A DNA stretch of 45,203 nucleotides from a virus (IMGVR_UViG_3300035016_000004:1-45203); one strand, 5' to 3'; positions 15,723 through 24,739 are shown, numbered from the stretch's first letter. Notes: generated by a model not told the origin, from the letters alone. Made by a program: numbers and translations.

Positions 15723-16201
15723 CATGAGCCTCCAGCGGCTGCGGTACGCGCTGCCTTGCGGATGGCGCGAGTAGTTCTGCCTTTGATGCGCTTCTTCAGC
15801 GCTCGATAGGCCGGGTAGAAAAATGGCTGGGCGCGAGTGCCAGGATGTTGTGTGCCGGCGAACTGGCCGCCCTGGACGTGCGGCGACGTGCCGAACTCGA
15901 TCCATCTGGCATGGAACGCTTCGCCGCCGCCTGCATATATCGTGATGGCCATGTTCCCGGTGCCCTTGCCCTTTTGGCGGACTGTGCCGAGAACCATCGA
16001 GCCCTTGGGCGCATCGCCCCAGGTCCAGCCGATCGACATTTGCAGATCGCCACCGTCCACCGGAGCCAGCGACTTGGCGAGGCGCACCATCTCTTCAGCG
16101 CTTTGCTCCATCGCCTTCGCGATTTCCTGCCGCGCAAGAATGGGAATTCGCTGCATCTTTCGTTTGAGCTTATCCGCACCTTGGACAGTGACAGAGGCCA
16201 T
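15722..16201 (-). CDS. HK97 gp10-like tail/neck protein (159 aa)
   Basis: Typical HK97-gp10 family pattern: an N-terminal helix beginning ADKLKRKMQRIP, the RLAKSLAPVDGGDLQMSIGW motif, and the HARWIEFGTSPH motif (about residues 97-108). The C-terminus is basic and Ala-rich. It acts at the neck during joining of head and tail. Its ATG overlaps the stop of the upstream adaptor gene. Confidence 0.9.
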   Translation of the reverse strand: MASVTVQGADKLKRKMQRIPILARQEIAKAMEQSAEEMVRLAKSLAPVDGGDLQMSIGWTWGDAPKGSMVLGTVRQKGKGTGNMAITIYAGGGEAFHARWIEFGTSPHVQGGQFAGTQHPGTRAQPFFYPAYRALKKRIKGRTTRAIRKAARTAAAGGS

Positions 16202-16578
16202 CAGGAAGGCGTCCCGCTGGTCACTAGAAACTCAAGCCACGCATTCTTGCCATCGGGATCAGCAGGCGGCGATTTCACAGCAAAAACTCGATTGCTATCC
16301 CGCGCATCCACCAACTGCCAGGCCACGGTGACGCCGCGGGTCTGGGCCGTATTTCGGACAGTCACCACATAGGGCTGCTGGCCGCTGAGACGCGCCGCGT
16401 CGACCGCCTCGGTGCCCACGCGCGGGCGCATGCCAGCTGAGACTGTGAACTGGGTGGCGAACTCACCGGAGCCCGGGATGGGGTCACCACCCCAACCGTC
16501 ACCACCGCCAGCGATATCGCGACGTTGGAAATGCAGCCGCTCGCGCAGCGCCCCTGCCCGGCGGAAGTTCTCAGCCAT
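16201..16578 (-). CDS. Head closure / head-tail joining protein (125 aa)
   Basis: Matches the phage head-tail joining family (SPP1 gp16-like): LRERLHFQRRD, the Trp/Gly insertion GGGDGWGG, RPRVGTEAVDAARLSG and the final ARDSNRVFAVKSP strand before a short tail. It closes the portal vertex after DNA packaging. It starts one base after the stop of a 48-codon membrane peptide. Confidence 0.9.
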   Translation of the reverse strand: MAENFRRAGALRERLHFQRRDIAGGGDGWGGDPIPGSGEFATQFTVSAGMRPRVGTEAVDAARLSGQQPYVVTVRNTAQTRGVTVAWQLVDARDSNRVFAVKSPPADPDGKNAWLEFLVTSGTPS

Positions 16579-16579
16579 C

Positions 16580-16726
16580 TCAGATTACGCCCATCAATCG
16601 CAGTACAGACACGACGATCACGGTTTGCAGCGCGGTGCGCAGAGCCACGCCGAGCATCTGACCCAGCCAAATGGCCGGCCTCTGCCCACCCGCCTCGGAG
16701 TACCCGTCGCGGAGAGCATCAAACAT
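16580..16726 (-). CDS. Small membrane peptide in connector operon (48 aa)
   Basis: ATG 16726 overlaps the 3' end of the upstream gene by eight bases, and its TGA lies one base before the head-closure ATG. This fills an otherwise empty slot in a tightly packed operon. The product has a polar first third and a hydrophobic helix (about 24-47) with two arginines. Similar short membrane peptides occur at this position in some siphophages, but the function is unknown. Confidence 0.6.
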   Translation of the reverse strand: MFDALRDGYSEAGGQRPAIWLGQMLGVALRTALQTVIVVSVLRLMGVI

Positions 16727-16937
16727 TTGACGATTTCGCCTTGTCGGCCCTGGCCCCAGCGCCGACCTTCTCGCCTTTCTTGGCCTTCAGGGCAGCGTCG
16801 ACAACGGCATTGGTGATCTTGCCGGAAACAGCCGCACCAGTGACGATATCGCCCTCATGGCCCTTCTTGAAGGCCACGGTGGTTTGCGACGTCGGCTTGA
16901 AGTCGAAGTCTTCGGTGAAGCGGAAGCGTTCGGTCAT
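16719..16937 (-). CDS. Small structural-region protein (72 aa)
   Basis: A short basic protein with the segment QTTVAFKKGHEGDIVTGAA, like small beta proteins found between connector genes, followed by a Lys/Ala-rich tail. Its start overlaps the stop of the connector gene as ATGA. No family was recognised; a role in the virion neck or capsid decoration is possible. Confidence 0.7.
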   Translation of the reverse strand: MTERFRFTEDFDFKPTSQTTVAFKKGHEGDIVTGAAVSGKITNAVVDAALKAKKGEKVGAGARADKAKSSNV

Positions 16938-17599
16938 ATCGAGGTCCTTCTGAAGGGCGCCAGCAGCGCGTTTACGGCAAAGGGAAGTTGGGAAATCGAG
17001 TCGGAAACGGTGACTTCCCGGTTTTCGTACCAGTGGCCCACCATTAGCAGGATCGCGACCTTGATCGCGCTCGGAACTGTGCTGACGGCCGGGGCCGCTT
17101 CGACGGGCGGATCAGCCTCGGGATCGGCATCAACGGCCGGTGTCGTCGGATACCCAGCCTTGAACGTCACGCTGACCGGATCACTCTCATAGAGCCCGGT
17201 CGGGAAGCTATATGCACTGCGGAAGCGGACATGGGCATTGCCGCCTGCATCGGTCCGGAGCAGATATTCGTCGGAGTCGATGGTCGCAATCTGCCCCTCG
17301 TCATTGCGCCAGGTGATGCTGACGATTTCGATGACAGGCCCCAGAGGCAGCTTCAGTTCGGTGCAGAAACGGTCGAAGTCCATGCGCCAGGTCTGCTCGA
17401 CCAGGGCCCGGCTCAGAATGCCCGTCCAGCCGTCCAGGTGCGAAACAGCAGCCTCGATGTAGGCATCGATCAGCGCGTCATCATCACCGGGAAGCATAGC
17501 CCCGTCCGCGTCATAGATCGCCACCCGCAGGTGTTTCTTGGCCTCGTCCAGAGAGACGGGCAAGCTGGCTGGCGGTATGACTAGGACGGGGCTGCGCAT
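16934..17599 (-). CDS. Head-tail connector, gp6-like (221 aa)
   Basis: The N-terminal half is helical and matches the phage head-tail connector family (HK97 gp6/Phage_connect_1): SLDEAKKHLRV near the start, then DDALIDAYIEAAVSHLDGWTG, and the typical C-terminal HWYENREV motif (about 190-197). A Pro/Ala/Glu-rich insertion (about 158-173) is extra. It forms a ring under the portal. The chain is longer than the usual ~100-190 residues because of the added central beta domain. Confidence 0.87.
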   Translation of the reverse strand: MRSPVLVIPPASLPVSLDEAKKHLRVAIYDADGAMLPGDDDALIDAYIEAAVSHLDGWTGILSRALVEQTWRMDFDRFCTELKLPLGPVIEIVSITWRNDEGQIATIDSDEYLLRTDAGGNAHVRFRSAYSFPTGLYESDPVSVTFKAGYPTTPAVDADPEADPPVEAAPAVSTVPSAIKVAILLMVGHWYENREVTVSDSISQLPFAVNALLAPFRRTSI

Positions 17600-17602
17600 G
17601 GT

Positions 17603-18004
17603 TTACTCGCCCTTGGCTTCGTTGCCGTAGACGCTCAAGTCGAGGCCTTGGCCGACGAAGTTCGGATCGCTCGGATGGCGACGACGCGGGTCGTTGAAAT
17701 CACCGCCGTTCTGGACGGCAGACGTGCCCTTGCGGGGATTGTTGTCCACGGCCGGGTGATCGGTCGGGATCGCCTGCTTGATTTCATCCTCGATGAATGC
17801 GCCGCTGGGGCTTTCCATCGTGGTTGCAGGTGCTGGGTTGGTGACGGCCATGGTCTCGGGAAGGCGGTTCTCTTCCTTCGCCTTGGCAGTCGCGTTCTCG
17901 GCGGCTTCAACGCGCTTTGCAGTCTCCTGCTCGGCGGTCTTCTGGATGTTGGCCGCTGCGGATGCGTTGGCAGCGCCAGCGGTATTCTCAGGCTTCTTGG
18001 CCAT
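17603..18004 (-). CDS. Low-complexity protein downstream of capsid (133 aa)
   Basis: Starts at ATG 18004 with AGGAGA six bases upstream. The first 45 residues are Ala/Glu/Lys-rich and helical; the rest is Pro/Asp/Asn-rich and probably disordered. There is no recognised domain. Its slot directly after the capsid gene suggests a minor head protein or decoration factor, without proof. Confidence 0.65.
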   Translation of the reverse strand: MAKKPENTAGAANASAAANIQKTAEQETAKRVEAAENATAKAKEENRLPETMAVTNPAPATTMESPSGAFIEDEIKQAIPTDHPAVDNNPRKGTSAVQNGGDFNDPRRRHPSDPNFVGQGLDLSVYGNEAKGE

Positions 18005-18030
18005 GATCATTCTCCTGATGGGAGGGTTTA

Positions 18031-18048
18031 GGCGGCCCGTAGGCCGCC
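18031..18048. other. GC-rich stem-loop after capsid gene
   Basis: GGCGGCC and GGCCGCC form a perfect 7-bp stem with a CGTA loop. On the minus strand only a weak T run follows, so it is a poor terminator. A stem here could protect the 3' end of the capsid mRNA and raise capsid yield relative to downstream genes, which is common in phages (inference). Confidence 0.5.
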
Positions 18049-18063
18049 CTGCTCGGCTGACGC

Positions 18064-19320
18064 TTACGCGGCGGCCATCTTGAGGGCCTTGATGGCCTGG
18101 GGATCCTGCACACCGCCACCGACGCGCTTCGTGGTGTAGAACATCACGTAGGGCTTGTTGGTGTAGGGGTCGCGGAGGACGCGGACGCCCTGGCGATCAA
18201 CGATCAGGTAGCCGCGGCGGAAGTCACCGAAGGCAATCGGCACGGCGCCGGCTGCGGCATTCGGCATCGCTGCCATCTCGGTGATCGGATAGCCCAGCAG
18301 AGTAGCCGGAACACCCGCCTGGATGGACGGCTGCCACATGTAGTTGCCGGTCGTGTCCTTGAGCTTGCGGATCGAAGACTGAGTGAGCCGGTTCATGACG
18401 AAGCGGGCATTGGCGCCCATTTCGCCGGGGAGCGCGGTCACGAGGTCGATCAGCTCGTCACCGGTGACAGCAGCCGTGGCGGCGGCAGTCGTGGTGGCGA
18501 TTGCACCAAGGGGGTTCACCGCCGCATTGGCAGCGCCAGTGACGAAGGTCAGGAAGCCATAGGGCTTGTTGGTGCCGTTGCCCGACACGAAGGCAATGCC
18601 TTCCTGATAGGCGAACTCGGTCTGGACTTCGCCGGCCAGCCACTGCTCGAGGTTGATGACGGAGTCATCGAGCAGCTGCTGAGTGGCCGCCGGGTTCGCA
18701 TACAGCTCGCCGGTCGCAAAGGTCATGGTCCCGAATTCCGGCGATGCGGTCTCGGGGCGAGCGGCAGTTTCACCGACCCAGCCGGAGCCGGTACCGCGGA
18801 GATTGAACAGCCGCTTGAAGCCAGCGCCACCGATGTTGATCACCTGGGCGATCTGACGCATGGGCGAAATCTCGACCAGTTCGTCAGTGATCGTGCGATC
18901 CCATTCGACCGGAGCCAGATAGCCACCTTCGTCATCGGCACCCTTGTTGAGAGCGGCGTTGACGTCGCCCTTGCGGAAGTGAGCGTTGAAGGCCGTGGTG
19001 TATTCACGGTCAACCGGCTGGCCCTGGCCAGCGCCCATTTCGGCAGCGGCGAGCTTGGCGTTCAGATCGTCAATGGCGGTCTGAAAATCGCCCACGCTGG
19101 AATTGATCTTGTCCAGCTTCTCGTTCAGCACAACGTCATCGACCTTGGCCTTGAGCTTCTGGTCGTGGGTGGCCTTGAATTCCTCAAACGACTTGTTGAG
19201 GGCTTCGATCAGGGCCTTGGGATCGGCCGCATCAGCACGGAGCCGAGCGCCGGTGACAGCGCGCGGGGTGACGAGCGCCGTCGAGCCCGCCAGGATGGCG
19301 AGCGCGGGAGAGTGCTTCAT
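18064..19320 (-). CDS. Major capsid protein, HK97 fold (418 aa)
   Basis: The N-terminal ~100 residues form a coiled-coil delta (scaffolding) domain. The HK97-fold core starts near residue 120 (GGYLAPVEWDRTITDEL) and includes GWVGETAARPETASPEF, then the A-domain and the final FGDFRRGYLIVDRQGVRVLRD, typical of the family. The delta domain is presumably removed by the adjacent ClpP-like protease. AGGAG precedes the ATG. The protein has the usual length for delta-domain-bearing capsids. Confidence 0.96.
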   Translation of the reverse strand: MKHSPALAILAGSTALVTPRAVTGARLRADAADPKALIEALNKSFEEFKATHDQKLKAKVDDVVLNEKLDKINSSVGDFQTAIDDLNAKLAAAEMGAGQGQPVDREYTTAFNAHFRKGDVNAALNKGADDEGGYLAPVEWDRTITDELVEISPMRQIAQVINIGGAGFKRLFNLRGTGSGWVGETAARPETASPEFGTMTFATGELYANPAATQQLLDDSVINLEQWLAGEVQTEFAYQEGIAFVSGNGTNKPYGFLTFVTGAANAAVNPLGAIATTTAAATAAVTGDELIDLVTALPGEMGANARFVMNRLTQSSIRKLKDTTGNYMWQPSIQAGVPATLLGYPITEMAAMPNAAAGAVPIAFGDFRRGYLIVDRQGVRVLRDPYTNKPYVMFYTTKRVGGGVQDPQAIKALKMAAA

Positions 19321-19331
19321 GGGAGTAGCTC

Positions 19332-20213
19332 CTACGATTGAAGCGTTGAAAGGAGGCCGGAAAGACCCGACCAGTCGTCGCCAGCGCCCGGCGTGGCATC
19401 ATCGAGGACAGCGCCTGGCGTGCCCTTGATTTTGTTGATGCGGGCCCGCGCTTCGGTGCGCGTGTGACCCGCAGAAACCAGTTCAAGCTCCAGCGCTCTG
19501 AGGTCATTGACCTCACGATCGCGAGCTTTCGCATTCTCATCGACCTTCACGGCATCCGCATCGAGCAGCGCATCGGCAAAGCCGCGTTCGATCGCCATGG
19601 ACCCCGACATGAAGGTCTCGTCGTCCATCCACTTGGCGATCTTTTTGGCATCGCCACCTGTGCGCTGCGCGTAGACGTCGACCATGGCCTGGTCGAAAGG
19701 CTCGAGGAAATCGGCCGTCTCGCGCATGTCGTGCCGATTGCCCATCGCGAGCACCCAGCAGTTATGGATCATGATGAAGGACGCGGCGCCGACTTCGATC
19801 GTGTCGCCAGCCATCGCGATGATCGAGGCCGCCGAAGCGGCCATGCCCATGACCTTGATCGTGATCGGTTGGGAGTGCTCGCGCAGCACGTTGTAAACCG
19901 CAATGCCTTCGAACATGTCGCCGCCGGGCGAATTGATCTGCACTTCCACCGGCCGCGCGCCGATCGCGCGCAGCTGCGATGCCACCTTCTTTGCCGTAAC
20001 TCCGCCGCCAGACCAGAAGTCTTCACCGATGACGTCGAACATGGTGATGACGTTGTCGCCGTGCTCTACCGCGTTCGGGCGCAGCCCCGCGGCCTCATTC
20101 GACCATTTCTCGAATACCTGCGGCTTGGTCAGCGCAGACACCTCGCGCGTGGCCGGCATCGGCATGGCGCCTGGGCGAGCCTTGGCAAAAATACGGACAT
20201 TACGCTGGGTCAT
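19332..20213 (-). CDS. ClpP-like prohead (head maturation) protease
   Basis: ClpP-fold serine protease: INSPGGDMFEGIAVYN (94-108), the nucleophile Ser127 in GMAASAAS, His150 in IMIHN, and an Asp at 197/198 in the MDDETFM segment. ClpP-type proteases in this slot remove the capsid delta domain during prohead maturation. Start at ATG 20213 (AGGAGAG upstream), overlapping the portal 3' end by 14 bp. The C-terminal 60 residues are helical and may target the protein into the prohead. Confidence 0.93.
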   Translation of the reverse strand: MTQRNVRIFAKARPGAMPMPATREVSALTKPQVFEKWSNEAAGLRPNAVEHGDNVITMFDVIGEDFWSGGGVTAKKVASQLRAIGARPVEVQINSPGGDMFEGIAVYNVLREHSQPITIKVMGMAASAASIIAMAGDTIEVGAASFIMIHNCWVLAMGNRHDMRETADFLEPFDQAMVDVYAQRTGGDAKKIAKWMDDETFMSGSMAIERGFADALLDADAVKVDENAKARDREVNDLRALELELVSAGHTRTEARARINKIKGTPGAVLDDATPGAGDDWSGLSGLLSTLQS

Positions 20214-21489
20214 TCGGCTCTCCTGCGGGAGTGTTGCCACTGGTCATCGGGTTGGGCGCCACTTCGCGCTTTGGCAGGTCCATCGTTTCGCGGACCTCTT
20301 CGTAATCCATCCAAGGCTGATGGCCGCCGGCGCCGAGTGCCTTGCTGAAGAAGTCGGCCTGATCCTTCATCGAGCCGCGCAGCAGCGCGCCCTCGTTGAA
20401 CTTGGCCTCGTATTCATCGGCTTCGTCGTCAGTGAGCAGCGACCGTTCAATCGCCTGCTGCCAGGCCTCGAACCACGGGTTCAGAGCGTAACGCACGAAG
20501 AACTGCCCCAGCACGTCGATACCGGAGCCCCAGGAGGTGTCATCGACGCCCAGCAAGGGCCGTGGCACACCAAACGGGCGGGCAATCTCTTCGATCTGGT
20601 GCTTGGAGCTCTCCACACGCTGACTGTCGCGGCCATTGGCGGCAAAGGGCTTCGCTTCGAGCCCTTGCTCTGCAACGATCCACTTATGGGCCTGGTCGGC
20701 GCCCTCGCGCTCGTCCATCTGGCCCTTAAGGCGCTCATAGGCTTCCGGCGACAGCTTGTCCTTCACCGCCAGCACGCCGCCGACGATCATTCCATTGCGG
20801 AACAGTCGTGCCGCAGCCTTGTCGCTCTGGATAGCCAGGGCAATCGCCTCTGCTGACTGTTTTACCAGCGACAAGCCGGTGATGCCGTCCGCCGACATCC
20901 CGTAGCGCAGATGAAAGACGTCATCGGGCGCCAGGGTGATCTGGCCGCCGTCCGGGCGGGTGTAGACGTACTCGATGCGCCAGTCCGGACGCTGCCGCGC
21001 CGTCACACGCTCGGGATCGAGCGGGATCAGCGCTGTGACGTTCCCGCGGCTGCGGATGATCCGAGCAAAAGCATCGCCATGGGTGAGCGCGCGCTGCTGC
21101 ATGAGAACGCGAAACTCGAATGAGGTCTGCCATGGGTTCGGCTTCCGATGCAGAACTCGGAAGAGCGGGTGATCCTTGGCCTTTTCCTTGGTTTCCTTGC
21201 TCCGCAGATGCAGCGGCAGATAGCCGATCGCGAACGAGATCAGCGAGACACACCGCAATACCGTCGGGTTCTTCAGCGCGGTCTTCACCGTGACGGAAAC
21301 GCCAGCATCGGTCATGCCGCCAGAGCGCATGAATTCCAGAAGCCGCGGATCATCGAAATCGTAGAAGGCGGAAACTTGGCCGACCATCGACTGGGCAGAT
21401 GGCTCCTGGACCGCTTCCATCACGGGCTCCACATGCACCGGCAGATTGGCTACCGGCGGTGATGGGCGGAATACGTCGAAGATACCCAT
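20200..21489 (-). CDS. Portal protein, HK97 family (429 aa)
   Basis: Matches the HK97-family portal: TALKNPTVLRCVSLISFAIGYLPL (about 70-93), LHRKPNPWQTSFEF, MQQRALTHGDAFARI, LGVDDTSWGSGI (about 308-319) and FFVRYALNPWFEAW. A dodecameric ring forms the DNA entry vertex and binds the terminase. It lies 6 bp downstream of the large terminase gene. Confidence 0.96.
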   Translation of the reverse strand: MGIFDVFRPSPPVANLPVHVEPVMEAVQEPSAQSMVGQVSAFYDFDDPRLLEFMRSGGMTDAGVSVTVKTALKNPTVLRCVSLISFAIGYLPLHLRSKETKEKAKDHPLFRVLHRKPNPWQTSFEFRVLMQQRALTHGDAFARIIRSRGNVTALIPLDPERVTARQRPDWRIEYVYTRPDGGQITLAPDDVFHLRYGMSADGITGLSLVKQSAEAIALAIQSDKAAARLFRNGMIVGGVLAVKDKLSPEAYERLKGQMDEREGADQAHKWIVAEQGLEAKPFAANGRDSQRVESSKHQIEEIARPFGVPRPLLGVDDTSWGSGIDVLGQFFVRYALNPWFEAWQQAIERSLLTDDEADEYEAKFNEGALLRGSMKDQADFFSKALGAGGHQPWMDYEEVRETMDLPKREVAPNPMTSGNTPAGEPNDPA

Positions 21490-21495
21490 TCCACC

Positions 21496-23187
21496 TCACA
21501 CAGTCAGAAGGCCGCGGGTTTCGTAGACCGAGACGCCTTGCGCCTCAGGGTTCCGAACCATCACGGTCACGGCGTTGAAGAGCGCCATCATCGGGTCGAT
21601 CTTGGCGTCACCAGCGTTTTGCTTCGTGGCGCGGATAGCCGTCGCCGTGGCTTCGATCTTCAGGTTGCCGACGCACCAGGCCATCATCGGCGAGACGGCA
21701 TGCTTGAACGTCCCGTTCGCCAGCCGGCGCTCGGTCGTCTTGATGGCATTCATCATCATAATTCCCTGGGGAGCTCCGACGAGCAGGCCATCCTCCTGGG
21801 TCACATCGATCTCAGCCAGAGCCTCAACCATCTCGCCCAAGCCCGCGGCGTCAGCAGAGACACAGGCCAACAGCCCGCGCTCTTTGACATCGCGAATGAT
21901 CTCCACGATAGCGGATATATCCTCGAGCTCGTCGGTGACGATCGTCAGCTCGCCCGCCTTCTTGAAGTCCTGCAGCCGTGCTGCGATGCTCTTGCGGCGC
22001 TCCAGCACACCCTCATGAGCCCATGCGTGGGCCCAGGATATCCATTCCTTGGTGACCTTGTGCCGGCCGACCAATGTCATGCCGTAGAGATCGTCCAGGC
22101 CACCGCCGTCTAGACCTGGCACCACGACCTCGCACATGTCGAGGAAGGCGCCGAGGCCCTCCAGCGTACAGCCGATTTCCGGCGTGTCACCTTTCTTCCA
22201 GTAGTCGGCACCAGGCCAGCGGTTGGCCCGCAGGTTCATGCCGATTTCGACGTTCAGGTGTTTGGCGAGGAACGTGCGACGGGCATCCGGATCGGAAGCC
22301 TTCTTCAGCTCGTCCTCAAGCCATTCCTGGTCGACCGATCGCCCCATGTTCGGGTTGGTGACATAGAAGTTTTCCGGCTCCAGGTACGATTCCGCCGCCA
22401 GCATCTTGGGCGGGAATTCGTACAGCAGCCCGAAGCTCTTCCGGTCCTCGATCTTCCCGTCTCGAATGTCCCGGTAATAGTCCAGCTTCGCCTTGAACAC
22501 GCCCGCAGGCGGCTCATCACTCTGCGTCGACAGATAGATCACGAAGCCTTCCGGCCGTGAGACCAGGCCGCCGGTCGCCTCCCGCAGCATCGCATCTGCA
22601 TGCGGACGCTTGCCGAACACCCAGAGTTCGTCAACGAGCACCCTGCCCGCCTTCTTGCCTGAGACCGTGTCGGTATCGGCCGCAACAACCTTCAGCTGGG
22701 CCTTGTTGATCCGATGAGTGATCGTCCGCAGGTGATCCTGGACATGAAGCAGCGCCTCAAGGTCAGGATCCGCGCGCACCATGGCGGCCGCAGGCTTGAA
22801 ACTATTCTGCGCCACCTCGATCGTCGGCGCCAGGATCAGAAGCTCCTCTGAATTCCGCCAGTTCAGCAACAGCGCTGTCAGCATGATGCCGGCGGCGATC
22901 GTGGACTTGGAATTCTTCTTGCTGATGAGCAGGAAGAATTCCCTGATCATCTGCCGGCCGGTATCGGCGTCATAAGCGCCGAAGATGGCAGCGACGAAAT
23001 CGAACACCCACTGCTCGCAAGCCTCCCCAAAGGTCGGGCTGCCCGCGGCATCGACAATGCGCAACTCCTTGAAGATGCGAACCGCCTCTTCCGCCTCATC
23101 GGGGAATAGCGGCTTGAACGGCACCATGCTCCTGCCGGTGACGATCCTGCGCTCCCAATCGAGGCAGGCAGTCGTCCATTCCTTCAT
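21496..23187 (-). CDS. terL: Terminase large subunit (563 aa)
   Basis: Terminase_1-type packaging motor. A Walker A-like segment is LISKKNSKST (about 88-96), Walker B is VLVDEL (182-187), the coupling segment is YLSTQSDEPP, and the nuclease domain begins near VVPGLDGGGLDD, which supplies its first acidic metal ligand. It cuts concatemers and drives DNA into the prohead using ATP. ATG overlaps the small-subunit stop as ATGA. Confidence 0.96.
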   Translation of the reverse strand: MKEWTTACLDWERRIVTGRSMVPFKPLFPDEAEEAVRIFKELRIVDAAGSPTFGEACEQWVFDFVAAIFGAYDADTGRQMIREFFLLISKKNSKSTIAAGIMLTALLLNWRNSEELLILAPTIEVAQNSFKPAAAMVRADPDLEALLHVQDHLRTITHRINKAQLKVVAADTDTVSGKKAGRVLVDELWVFGKRPHADAMLREATGGLVSRPEGFVIYLSTQSDEPPAGVFKAKLDYYRDIRDGKIEDRKSFGLLYEFPPKMLAAESYLEPENFYVTNPNMGRSVDQEWLEDELKKASDPDARRTFLAKHLNVEIGMNLRANRWPGADYWKKGDTPEIGCTLEGLGAFLDMCEVVVPGLDGGGLDDLYGMTLVGRHKVTKEWISWAHAWAHEGVLERRKSIAARLQDFKKAGELTIVTDELEDISAIVEIIRDVKERGLLACVSADAAGLGEMVEALAEIDVTQEDGLLVGAPQGIMMMNAIKTTERRLANGTFKHAVSPMMAWCVGNLKIEATATAIRATKQNAGDAKIDPMMALFNAVTVMVRNPEAQGVSVYETRGLLTV

Positions 23188-23753
23188 TTCGTGTTGTCAG
23201 CCACGAGACGGGGTGGTGTCCTGGTCGCAAACTTGTTCGCCGCGCCCTCCGCCGCGCGCCGCGCCTCTTCCTTCTTGCCGCCGGCCGGCGCTGCAGCTTC
23301 GTTCAGCGTCTTCATGGTCGTGGCCAGATCCTTCAGTGTCTTCGAACGCTCGCTCAGCGACAGCGCCCGCAACAGCGCCTGCCGGCGTCTCGGATCGCCC
23401 TCTTCCCGGCAGATCATGTCCTCGAGCTCGCCGGCATGCGACGTGACTGCCTCCAGCTCATCGATCATGCGGCCGGTCAGTACCCGGGCCCGGTCCGTCA
23501 GCGCCTCTGGCTTCACCGTGGCCGGCGGAATTATCTCACCCTGCATGGGTGCGGACCGCTGCGCCTTCGCTTCTTCGAACGGCGTCTGCGCCTTCGGCTT
23601 CCTCGTCCAGTCTTCGGCCCTGGCCTTCTTGTGGATCGCCGTATCGCTCACGCCATACCAGCGGGCGATCTCTCGGATCGTCATCACGCCAGCCCTGTAA
23701 TCGGCTTCGATGCCTTTCCAGTCTATGGCCTTGTTTTGCTTACGCTTTGCCAC
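23184..23753 (-). CDS. Putative terminase small subunit (189 aa)
   Basis: The N-terminus contains a helix-turn-helix (ADYRAGVMTIREIARWYGVSD, with TAIHKKARAEDW following), which resembles small terminase DNA-binding domains. A helical middle (about 100-150) could serve oligomerisation. The stop overlaps the large-subunit start. It recognises the packaging site on phage DNA. Position and HTH make the call fairly safe, although small subunits diverge strongly. Confidence 0.85.
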   Translation of the reverse strand: MAKRKQNKAIDWKGIEADYRAGVMTIREIARWYGVSDTAIHKKARAEDWTRKPKAQTPFEEAKAQRSAPMQGEIIPPATVKPEALTDRARVLTGRMIDELEAVTSHAGELEDMICREEGDPRRRQALLRALSLSERSKTLKDLATTMKTLNEAAAPAGGKKEEARRAAEGAANKFATRTPPRLVADNTK

Positions 23754-23870
23754 GTTGAGTTTGCACCTTGGTTTGCACCTGCAAACTTACAGGCAGGCAG
23801 AAAATCTCTGCGTGAGGGGGACGCGGGTGCGGAAGGCGAGGGCCTTCCAGACTTTTGCTACCCCCCCCGG

Positions 23871-24071
23871 TCACTTCTTCCGCGGCATGGGCGGTTCGCC
23901 CTCAGTCGGTGATGTGGTTGGTTGGTAGTATCCACGACGAGGCGGCAGAGGAGGTGAAGGCACGCGGCTGTACCCGCCTGCCAGAGCGATGGCGACAGCC
24001 GCAGGCACAGCGACGAGGCACGCACCGGCCAGCGCGGCAGTGATCAGCAGACGAAGCAGGTCAGGCGTCAT
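23871..24071 (-). CDS. Small membrane protein upstream of terminase (66 aa)
   Basis: ATG 24071 overlaps the HNH stop as ATGA. A hydrophobic segment (about 8-33) is followed by a Pro/Arg-rich tail. It could be a signal anchor. No family recognised. A 117-bp gap separates it from the small terminase, and the packaging (cos or pac) site may lie there. Confidence 0.55.
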   Translation of the reverse strand: MTPDLLRLLITAALAGACLVAVPAAVAIALAGGYSRVPSPPLPPRRGYYQPTTSPTEGEPPMPRKK

Positions 24072-24418
24072 GCTTTCCGCTCTTCCCTCTGCGCCTCGCT
24101 GTCGTGCCAGGACTTGGCCACGCTTTCGAGATTGGCTGGATTCCAAAACAGTTCAGGGTCACCCTTGTGCGGCACCTTGTGGTGCACCACAGCGCTATTG
24201 GGTGCCGGCGCCTTGCCTGAAAGGATCACGCCAGTGTGCTGGCAGGTGTAGAGATCGCGTTCTAGCACCTGCTGCCGTAGACTCTGCCAGCGTGCCGAGT
24301 GATACCAGCCGCGCACTGTTGCGTCTGGGCTGTAGCGTGTGTCTCTGATTTCTCGGGGTGTGGATAGGCGAGGAGGTAGCTTGCTCAGCCTGGGCTTGAG
24401 GGTGGTAAGCTTGGGCAT
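24068..24418 (-). CDS. HNH endonuclease near terminase (116 aa)
   Basis: HNH core: a WQSLRQQVLERDLYTC lead-in with one Cys (where typical HNH proteins have C-x-x-C), the central VVHHKVPHKGDPELF motif, then NPANLESVAKSWHDSE. HNH proteins next to terminases stimulate cos cleavage in HK97-like phages. The second structural cysteine pair is absent. ATG follows immediately after the upstream stop (TGAATG). Confidence 0.88.
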   Translation of the reverse strand: MPKLTTLKPRLSKLPPRLSTPREIRDTRYSPDATVRGWYHSARWQSLRQQVLERDLYTCQHTGVILSGKAPAPNSAVVHHKVPHKGDPELFWNPANLESVAKSWHDSEAQREERKA

Positions 24419-24571
24419 TCATGCCCTTTCCCGCCTTGCGTCGCGGCGCCGGGCATGACGATTGCCACGCTCCTCGAAAGGATTTCCAATCAACGGCACT
24501 GTCGGCAGCACGCCCTGCACAGGCTGCGCAGCGAGGCAAAGCATCACCGCTAGAGTGAAGATCATGGACAT
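24419..24571 (-). CDS. Small secreted or anchored peptide (50 aa)
   Basis: First gene of the late transcript. A signal-peptide-like start (MSMIFTLAVMLCLAAQPVQG) precedes a basic, Arg-rich tail. TGA is adjacent to the HNH ATG. Similar small exported proteins occur before HNH/terminase genes in related prophages, but I cannot name a family. The bidirectional terminator lies 14 bp upstream of its start. Confidence 0.55.
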   Translation of the reverse strand: MSMIFTLAVMLCLAAQPVQGVLPTVPLIGNPFEERGNRHARRRDARRERA

Positions 24572-24584
24572 GCCTGTGTGCTAG

Positions 24585-24619
24585 AAAAGCAAAAGGCCCG
24601 CCGAAGCGGACCCATTTTT
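24585..24619 (-). terminator. Strong UUCG-loop terminator before the late operon
   Basis: On the minus strand GGTCCGC-TTCG-GCGGGCC (24612-24595) gives a 7-bp stem (one G-U pair) with a UUCG tetraloop, followed by TTTTGCTTTT (24594-24585). On the plus strand the same hairpin has one A-C mismatch and is followed by T5 (24615-24619), so it may work weakly both ways. It sits between the NusG-like gene and the structural genes. The 120 bp between it and the NusG-like stop hold no gene. Confidence 0.85.
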
Positions 24620-24739
24620 AGGGACAATGCCGGCCTGCGCGATTTCCAGTATCGCCGGGCCTGCCGGACCTCGGCTCAATGGCTGGTCACGGATCGCATG
24701 GTTGTCCACTCACCCTTATGCAGTGATTTGCCCGTGCAT

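Noticed and set aside
18031-18048. True terminator after capsid
   Set aside because: The stem is strong, but no T-tract follows on the minus strand, so it was kept only as a stem-loop.
24195-24539. 114-codon minus-strand open frame
   Set aside because: It overlaps the HNH gene and the 50-codon secreted peptide in another frame; those two have coupled junctions and recognisable features, this does not.
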